NCBI GenBank assembly: GCA_003833135.1
Contig: QZLH01000443.1
Coordinates: 51,043 to 89,808, forward strand
Reading direction: 5' to 3'
Length of the DNA stretch: 38,766 nt
Source of the DNA: Oehlia diaphana
Taxonomy: Eukaryota > Glomeromycota > Glomeromycetes > Glomerales > Glomeraceae
Shown: positions 32,396 to 38,766 of the stretch, one piece after another
Layout: each line of letters begins with the position of its first letter
Numbering within the stretch: the first letter of the stretch is position 1
Notes under the pieces: generated by a model
Seen by the model: the letters and a program-made list of their open reading frames with translations, nothing else
Database searches by the model: none
Told to the model about the DNA's origin: nothing
Program-made: the position numbers and the translations under genes

Positions 32396-33228
32396 ATATA
32401 TTAAATACTGAAGGTCATTCAACAAGACGAAATTATGGTTACGATGACATCGATGATGATGATGAAAATGTCTATGATCATAAGAAAAAAGATGTTTCTA
32501 CTTGGGGTGAAAATGTAGAAACTGTTGAAGATGAAGAACTTCCTCCACCTTACGATAATTTTTCATCATCAACAACAACTTTCGCGACTACCAATACAAC
32601 CACAACTGAAGCTAAACCTTCACTTATAATTTCTACATCATCTTCAAAACAAGATTATCCAACTACTCAAACTGAAATTAAACCTTCACTTACAATCGAT
32701 TATCCAACTATTCAAACTTCTCAAAGAATCGTTTCAACATCAACACACTCACCAACGAATTCAACTACACGACGAAGAAAATTCCGTGTTCGTCGTGGCC
32801 GTAGATTTGTACGTCGCAAATCATCTTCCATTGATATGAGTATTATTAAAAATACGGAGGATGATGTTGATAGTTTTAATAATACGGATAGTCATACTGA
32901 TAATAATGTTGATGTTGATGATGATGTAGATAGTTTTAATAATACGAATAGTCATACTGATAATAATGTCGAAGATGATGTAGATATTATCTTTGAAAGA
33001 CTTAATTATAAAATATCAAATATGATAGCCGAAGGTGAAGCTGCTTTAAACAGTAAGGTTGAAATTACGGAGGTTGACATGATACTTGCCGAGGAAAAAG
33101 AACACGAAGAACGAATTATGAAAGAATTTGGAATTCAAACTCCAATTCGTAGGCGAGCTCGACATTCTAATGTTCACAACTACAATTACAATTACAATAA
33201 TTTCAATTACAATTACAATGTTCATTAA
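32023..33228 (+). CDS. Unrecognised low-complexity protein with internal duplication, 401 aa
   Basis: One open frame; no known domain is recognised. Residues 10-50 and 83-123 are two copies of the same block (QQEKISKIRRPGIVANFIYK, then ATYTSTFTTDAINIL). Between them, residues 54-79 are a strongly hydrophobic stretch (SILLFFLLFFTLNFFQCILL) that could span a membrane. The rest is low complexity: an acidic patch, a PPPY motif at 174-177 (a WW-domain ligand of the kind bound by Nedd4/Rsp5 ubiquitin ligases), a Ser/Thr-rich region, an Arg-rich cluster at 250-266 (RRRKFRVRRGRRFVRRK, possible nuclear signal), a 20-residue acidic repeat present twice (279-318), and an Asn/Tyr-rich tail. Translation from Met 77 (325 aa) is an alternative and would omit the first copy and most of the hydrophobic stretch. 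The conserved coding duplication argues for a real gene. Confidence 0.65.
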   Translation: MQSTSDFQQQQQEKISKIRRPGIVANFIYKVVKPATYTSTFTTDAINILTGQKSILLFFLLFFTLNFFQCILLFTKMFFKKYQQQEKISKIRRPGVVANFIYKVVELATYTSAFVTDAINILNGNILNTEGHSTRRNYGYDDIDDDDENVYDHKKKDVSTWGENVETVEDEELPPPYDNFSSSTTTFATTNTTTTEAKPSLIISTSSSKQDYPTTQTEIKPSLTIDYPTIQTSQRIVSTSTHSPTNSTTRRRKFRVRRGRRFVRRKSSSIDMSIIKNTEDDVDSFNNTDSHTDNNVDVDDDVDSFNNTNSHTDNNVEDDVDIIFERLNYKISNMIAEGEAALNSKVEITEVDMILAEEKEHEERIMKEFGIQTPIRRRARHSNVHNYNYNYNNFNYNYNVH

Positions 33229-33306
33229 TTACTAAATCTGTTGATCTCTGTTCTTTTTCTATTGAATCGGTCGAAATAGACATTTCTATTGTACTCTCTT
33301 CAACCA

Positions 33307-33307
<1 letters not shown>

Positions 33308-33363
<56 letters not shown>

Positions 33364-33391
33364 TATTATTATTATTATTTTTATTATTATT
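33308..33391. repeat. (ATT)n microsatellite
   Basis: About 28 ATT units with two interruptions, 80 bases after the stop of the 401-aa gene. Confidence 0.95.
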
Positions 33392-33635
33392 GTCAGCAAC
33401 ATCATCTTCACCTTAAGATTAGAGAAAGCAAGAAGAAATCAGGGGAAAGTTAAAGAGCTAAAGAAGAAGAAAGATCAAGATATGATTTCACCAACATGAA
33501 TCGAGTCAAAAATTTCGAATACACAAAGTTACTCTAATGGGAAGTCACCGAAATTCCGATCGACATCACACGTTACACGGAAAGTTACGCGCAAACTACA
33601 CGTGACATGACATTCTATGGAAAGACGAAATAATA

Positions 33636-34518
33636 CATGAGACTTTACGAGAAATAAGTTGCGTAGAAAATCTCAAACAAACGTTGTTACAAATACAAAA
33701 CGGTTAAAACCAAACTTCGCTTAACAAAAAAACTATGAAGATACTGTAAATACACGCGAGGATGTTCAAATATTATTATCAACAAATATAACCGTGCTTC
33801 TTATGCTACTCTTGCCAATACAAATTAGTGGGGAAGACGAATTTCTGTTTCTATCACGTGACTTCGACGCACTTCTGGATTGGCATTTCACGTGTTTTTC
33901 GCGAATTAAGTCAAGAAGACCAGGATGAACTCATTAATACATTTATTGAGAAATTCAAAACCTTGAACCCTAAGCAGCAAGAGAAAATATCAATCGTGAT
34001 TAATGAATCACAAGTGGCCATCAATAAGCACGAGAAACATTTTTCCACATCAATTGCAAACGGTCCATTACGACCATTCTTTGCTACCCTGCTTCGGACA
34101 ATACTCAGACTCAGCACGGGGGAGTATGTCTTGTACTATCAGGAACAGAAATGGGTTTTGATGATATCACGAATCATAATGCCTCTGCTGTTGCTAAATC
34201 TGGTGGTGCCACATTTGAGAATTTTTTCAGTATACATGATGGATTTAATAAATATGATGAGATGAGTAAGTTTATTCAACGTTTCTTACACTAAATGACA
34301 AACTGATAAGAGGCACATAATATTTTTTGGAGCGCCGACGATTTATAATACAGTTTATGGAATCTGCTCTATTAGACTCAGTATCTTTAGTGTCCCAGAG
34401 TAATATGAATCAAATTGTGAATAATTGGCAAGCTGAGTATTTCTTTCGGATGTTTCATTCAAGTTTAACGACAAACAAATCAATGAATGCCAGCAATAAA
34501 GAAGATAAAATTAGATAA
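33636..34518 (+). pseudogene. Crinkler-like P-loop protein relic, several frameshifts
   Basis: Coding-like pieces occur in order but in changing frames: HETLREISCVENLKQTLLQI (33636 on), SGEDEFLFLSRDFDALLDWH (about 33826), LSQEDQDELINTFIEKF with ISIVINESQVAINKHEKHF (33900-34118), VCLVLSGTEMGFDDI (34113-34270), and ERRRFIIQFMESALL (34327 on). The hydrophobic strand plus ESQVA resembles the Walker B segment (DEAQVA) of Crinkler-type P-loop domains, here with Asn for the Asp. SGTEMGF resembles their conserved SGTG segment, and the last piece their GRYRFTxxFIE segment. No Walker A lysine was identified. The match is by memory of the family, so confidence is moderate; the broken state is clear. Confidence 0.5.
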
Positions 34519-34547
34519 GGAATACATGATGGACAGATAATCAAAGA

Positions 34548-34820
34548 TTACTTGGAAAATACGGCGGTCTGTGGTGTGTAAACATGTCTTGAAGTAAAAG
34601 AATCAAAGGTGCGCGCATCTGTGATGTTTTTTGTAAATTTTCTGATGTCTGTTGATGGTGCCTATATTGGTGACATAGTGGCATTTGGTACGAATTTGTG
34701 ATTGATGAGTATTGGAGTGCCTTTTTTCGCTTCGGCATCTGCGAGATCGTTGTAGAGATCGTTTGTATGGACTTTTGCTTTGTGAAGATTCACTTTGAGC
34801 TGATTGTTTCGATTAAGTAT
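34548..34820 (-). pseudogene. Unidentified coding relic, one internal stop
   Basis: A 91-codon minus-strand frame contains a single TAG at 34662-34664. Its composition is protein-like and unusual for this AT-rich DNA: NNQLKVNLHKAKVHTNDLYN, then LADAEAKKGTPILINHKFVP, and after the stop DARTFDSFTSRHVYTPQTAV. No family is recognised. The local base composition is richer in G and C than the surroundings, as in the neighbouring relics. Confidence 0.3.
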
Positions 34821-34848
34821 CTAATGATTGGTGATTAAGAATTTTTAA

Positions 34849-35094
34849 GATGTTTCGGTCCGAAGTGATCGTGTTGTTAACGCTATAAAAAGTGTTGAGG
34901 TCCCTTCGTCTACTCAGAATAAACCAGTTAAATTAGGAGAATGTCTTCAATGTTATCAGCAAAAGAAACAAGTAACTCCTTCAAAGATCAAGAATATTCC
35001 AATTGCCCAACTGACAGCACTGTCAATATCTTTACTGACTCACAAAATTGGAGTTTTAGCTGGACTTATAAAGCTCCATCTGTATAAAATGTGA
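34849..35094 (+). pseudogene. Unidentified coding relic without start codon
   Basis: An 81-residue open frame without ATG, preceded directly by TAA and ending in TGA. It contains VRSDRVVNAIKSVEVPSSTQ, VKLGECLQCYQQKKQVTPSK and LLTHKIGVLAGLIKLHLYKM. It could be a last exon or a gene remnant. The family is not recognised. Confidence 0.3.
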
Positions 35095-35838
35095 TATTTT
35101 GTTCGTTCACAATTAAATGTGCGAGTGAGATTCTCATCTATTACTATATTCATCATTAGATTATTATTCTAATGTATCAAGCAATAAGAAATAATAAGTT
35201 AGTGATATATTATTATAAATAAATAAGTCAAAAATTACCTCAACTAAATATTAATAGTATTCATTACATAATAGCTCTAAAATTCGGCATTATTAAATAT
35301 AATTTATTATAAAATAATATATAGTTATTGGGTAAGAAGTATTCAATATGAAGATTTATGAGCATCGACGTTAAATGATTGGCCGTAAATCTTGTAAATC
35401 TTTCAAAATCAAAATATAATAAATTTATTTTTTGTCACCTTTTTTTAAGTAGAGACCAATAGATTTTTCATTAAATTTTTTTTGACATAACTATTTTTAC
35501 CCATGCATAATTGAATATCTTACATAACAAAAGAATGAATCAACTTTTTAGAAATAAATTTATAGATCAACTTTTTAAAATACAGTAATTTAAACTCTAA
35601 TTAATTTTTTTTTTTTTACCTTGTAATTTTTTGTATCAAATAATCTTTTACTGCTTACTTTATTATTTATAAAATTGAAACGCAATATTAGTAAATAATA
35701 ATAATAATAATAGTAAAACTGATCAATCTTTTTGGTGCTCACATGAATACAACTTTAATGATAAATATAAAAGAAATGTCTTCTCTTTAATGTACATTAG
35801 TACTAAAAAAAAAAATTTCTTACTATTTTATAAAAATC
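35095..35838. other. Intergenic, no gene seen
   Basis: AT-rich with a short taa repeat near 35695-35712. Nothing recognisable. Confidence 0.6.
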
Positions 35839-36762
35839 ATGTCGGATGAGAATGGACAAACTACTTCTTCCACGTCACAAAATACCTCACAAAATACTTG
35901 TCAAGACAAATTAAAAATCATTTTAAGGGTCGTATTAATGTTATTTTTAAAAATTTTTCTACCATTTATTCTTTATTATACTCAATAATGATTTTTTCTA
36001 GGGTGATCACCGGTGACTGAAATTATGACGATCGACCAGCATTAAAAAATGTAGTGCCGGTAAAAATAGATAATTCCGGCCAACGGGGATGATCACTCCC
36101 GGTAATTTGAAGTAAAAATCCTTAATAATTATATACCAGAAATATGAGAAATATGGGCATTGCTCATATCAGGTATCCCACCACTTACTATTGCTATACA
36201 CGGACTTTATAAGTAAAAGGCGTGCGGACATTATAGGAATATTCGTAGTGTTAGTTTTGTTATTAACGCTATAGCGTCATTGACAAATAACGATCCAAAG
36301 ATTCAGTTATTACGAAAATCTGTGGCTTCGTTTATCATTAGTATGGTATTAATCATTAGCTTAATTCCAATAAAAATTGGTACCTTTAAAATGTGACCAT
36401 TTGCATTCTATTAGTACTTAAAAGATATGGCAACAGGTGGAACTCTCAGTCATCCAAGTTCAAAAGTTAATCTTCGAGGTTTAGCGGAAGATGAACCCAT
36501 TGATGCACGTTGTTGGGCTTCTTACTAATATTTTCGATGTGGTTTTATCATTATGACAGCCATATGGGGATTTGGGATTCTTTCTGAGGTTCCAATTCGT
36601 GTTATTATTGTTTACAAATCATCATCAATTAAGAAATCGTTTCTTTATATAAACGTATTACAATATATTTGGATGATTATGATAGCAATATTAACTTTTA
36701 TGTGCCCTTGGTGGATGAAGACACAAAGTGATAAAATAGCTGCTGATAATGAGACAATCTAA
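35839..36762 (+). pseudogene. Multi-pass membrane protein relic (VC0807-like fungal family)
   Basis: From ATG 35839 a polar N-terminus (MSDENGQTTSSTSQ) leads to a first hydrophobic helix (VVLMLFLKIFLPFILYYTQ). After about 160 bases of apparently inserted sequence the protein text resumes in pieces: WALLISGIPPLTIAIHGLYK; KRRADIIGIFVVLVL (shifted frame); NNDPKIQLLRKSVAS; LRGLAEDEPIDARCWASY; then IMTAIWGFGILSEVPIRVII and further hydrophobic helices up to the TAA at 36760-36762. SGIPP, RRxD, DPK/R and the WGFGxLxExPxRV segment fit the VC0807-like integral membrane proteins that I know from fungi. There are at least four lesions (stops and frameshifts), so it is not functional. The biochemical role of the family is not established to my knowledge. 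Confidence 0.6.
35999..36102. repeat. Short palindromic insertion within the membrane-protein relic
   Basis: agggtgatcaccgg at the left and gatgatcactcccgg at the right are imperfect inverted copies, with several ccgg words between. The block is GC-richer than its surroundings. It sits between two consecutive coding pieces of the relic, as an inserted MITE would. No clear target duplication was found, and an intron origin cannot be excluded. Confidence 0.4.
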
Positions 36763-37550
36763 AATAGAATATTCATAATTTGTTTTTATTCCATGTGTAT
36801 TTTTTCTTCATTTTATTGCCAAATGTATATCATAACAATGTAAAGTGATTCATTGTAATAATATTGATAATTAAATAATTTACTTAAATAAAAATATAAT
36901 TTAAGCGAATTACATGTTTAATTTCACATAAAAATTTTACATAAAAATTCGCACATACTTTATTCAAAGTCGGCGTTTTAAACATCACCGAAATGGATTC
37001 CAAAGCAAAAAGGAAGTAAAAGTTACTAACATACCCAAAAAATAGCGCGAAAATATATAAATTATTTGAACAAAAACAAGTGATTAATAAATATCGCTAA
37101 AAGTATAATCCGCTCAATTTCATATATCAAAGTTTAATAAGTATTCCGAATACAAAATAATTTGGTACTACCATAATTAAAAAATTTTAAACCAATATGA
37201 TAGATTGATTGTATATGATTATGATGTTAATTCTTACAATAAATTGATCCAAGTTCTAATTTGTCTTTTAATATTTCTCCTTATCTTTATTATTGATACT
37301 TCATAGTGAAATATTTATTAAAATTAGACACTCGGCTTATAATGATCATATAGTACGAAAAAATCAATTTATTTATTTCTACATATTATAATTATTCTCC
37401 TTCAAATCCTATTCATATATTATTAATAATCATTTGACTACTACATTACTTTCACCTTCTGATTTCCAAGAACAATTTATTTAATTTGCTTCATAACTTT
37501 CTTCTCTATCTAATATTACTTTTTATTCAAACGGCTCTTTATAACGAACT
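36763..37550. other. Intergenic, no gene seen
   Basis: AT-rich. A patch near 36965-37060 (aagtcggcgttttaaacatc) is slightly richer in G and C but encodes nothing recognisable. Confidence 0.6.
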
Positions 37551-37806
37551 GATACAACTGACACTAAGGTGGATTTTGGTTTGCTTATTACGGATCCAAT
37601 GACAATTCATTAACATTTCAGACTCTGTACAACATTGGGCCAGTTCGACACACGCGGAAGCTTTTGCTATATTTACAATATTTCTTATATGTCCAAGTAA
37701 TGCAACGATTAATATTTTTACAGACTCTCAATGTTATCCATACTTTCATAATTTAGATAATCCATCTTTATTACCTCGACGATTTCAAAAATTAAATAAT
37801 TGTTTG
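37551..37806 (+). pseudogene. LINE-type RNase H relic
   Basis: A short open stretch reads SDSVQHWASSTHAEAFAIFT, then SNATINIFTDSQCYPYFHNL and PRRFQKLNNCLIR. HAEAFAIF with its Glu and FTDSQ with its Asp match two of the catalytic acids of the RNase H domain carried by non-LTR retrotransposons. A preceding piece (VDFGLLITDP) in a neighbouring frame fits the first strand. No reverse transcriptase is present, so this is a fragment. Confidence 0.6.
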
Positions 37807-38766
37807 ATACGTTTGATGTTTCTTTTAATTTTAATTTTAATATTTCTTTATTTTATTCTATTCCTTGTTTTATCTTAGCGACGTAGTTTCTTTACTCTAA
37901 CGTTAGCTCTTTTCTTTTCTTTTCTTTTCTTTTTTTACACAAAGGGTGAATTCCTTATGGAATATGCATGCGTTAACTCACTTTATTTAGTCTTCTATAC
38001 TATGTATTTTTTACCTCTAGACACAAAGTTAGTACGAATTTCATCCTTTTAGGATAAAATAAAAATTAAAATAAGTTGCGAATCATAGTACTGGACAAAA
38101 ATAATTTTGTGATACTACTACATTAGACGTAGCTGTGACGTATTTAGTTAGATCTTATAATTCTAACTAGAATATGCGATTTGCCGGGGACTCCGTCCCC
38201 AAACATAACATTTATAATTAAAAAAATTTTTTGATATAAATAAATTGAATTGTATGTAAAATATTACTGAATAATAAAATTATTATAAAAAATCATGTTT
38301 TTAATAAGGTCTTATACAATTTTTTCTTAAAAATAATATTTCTAATCTATATAGGGATACGGAATCACAAAAATGCATCATTTGCATGATTTGATCATAA
38401 TTTATGCTGAATTTATATTGATTTTATCACAGAAATTACATAATTTAACATAGAATTTACACAATTTGGTTAATGAATTTACTGCCTAAATTACAATTAT
38501 TAATATTAGTTGCATTTATATGAATTTGTTTTAATAATATTTTATTAAATTATTAAATCAAATATAAAAATAAAAAAAATCCTTAGTATCATGTGATTAT
38601 AATTAGCCAATAATATAAATTAATTCTTATGATATAAAATAATGACGTAAGTTGTGATGTGTTTTAAAGTTAATACAGCTACAAAAAAAATAAAGTCTAA
38701 AATTAATATTTAAGTGCTTTTAACCTGCCTGAACAACTTTCAGTTAATAAATGAAGTTGATTTGAT
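37807..38766. other. Intergenic, no gene seen
   Basis: Contains a (CTTTT)n run at 37909-37936 and a small GC hairpin at 38186-38200 (ggggac-tcc-gtcccc). The remainder is AT-rich and featureless. Confidence 0.6.

Noticed and set aside
38186..38200. GC hairpin that looks like a bacterial terminator
   Set aside because: The window is eukaryotic and no gene ends nearby. A Helitron end was also considered, but there is no CTRR after it.

Overview
The window looks like nuclear DNA from an arbuscular-mycorrhizal fungus (Glomeromycotina, Rhizophagus-like). This is inference from content: very AT-rich DNA, short GT-AG introns mostly 67-159 nt long, BTB/TLDc and BTB/SPRY genes, and decayed copies of the families these fungi amplify (ion-transport channels, kinases, F-box/LRR proteins, Crinkler-like proteins), with many DNA-transposon traces. 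Nothing looks bacterial, and no operons, ribosome binding sites or CRISPR arrays are expected or seen.

Layout. 1-3.3 kb: AT-rich DNA without a gene, with two inverted repeats. 3.3-4.3 kb (-): a three-exon SAM-dependent methyltransferase. 4.8-5.0 kb (-): a Crinkler-like N-terminal fragment. 6.3-7.4 kb (-): a broken ion-transport channel. 8.0-9.5 kb (-): BTB/TLDc gene 1. 10.0-12.7 kb (+): a hAT transposon with an intact three-exon transposase. 13.7-17.2 kb (-): a twelve-exon gene for a large secreted-ectodomain, multi-pass membrane protein. 17.2-20.3 kb: intergenic. 20.3-21.7 kb (+): a single-exon BTB/SPRY gene. 22.0-23.6 kb (-): BTB/TLDc gene 2, a paralogue of gene 1. 24.7-25.3 kb (+): a kinase relic. 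25.8-28.4 kb (-): an F-box/LRR pseudogene split by a transposon that contains an 811-base assembly gap. 28.5-29.0 kb: a short non-autonomous hAT-like element. 30.2-30.7 kb: a purine-rich minisatellite. 32.0-33.2 kb (+): a 401-residue gene whose 5' end is a tandem duplication. 33.6-35.1 kb: a Crinkler-like relic and unidentified coding relics. 35.8-36.8 kb (+): a decayed multi-pass membrane protein gene. 37.5-37.8 kb (+): a LINE RNase H relic.

Seven protein-coding genes look intact after splicing: the methyltransferase, two BTB/TLDc proteins, the hAT transposase, the membrane protein, the BTB/SPRY protein and the 401-residue protein. At least seven other coding stretches are broken by stops, frameshifts or insertions. 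The genes do not form one pathway. The locus reads as a birth-and-death zone where amplified families and transposons accumulate and decay. The most unusual items are the membrane protein, the transposon with CCCTATAAA ends inside the F-box gene, and the 401-residue gene in which duplicated 5' leader sequence appears to have become coding. All spliced models were built by eye from splice signals and reading frame, without transcript data.
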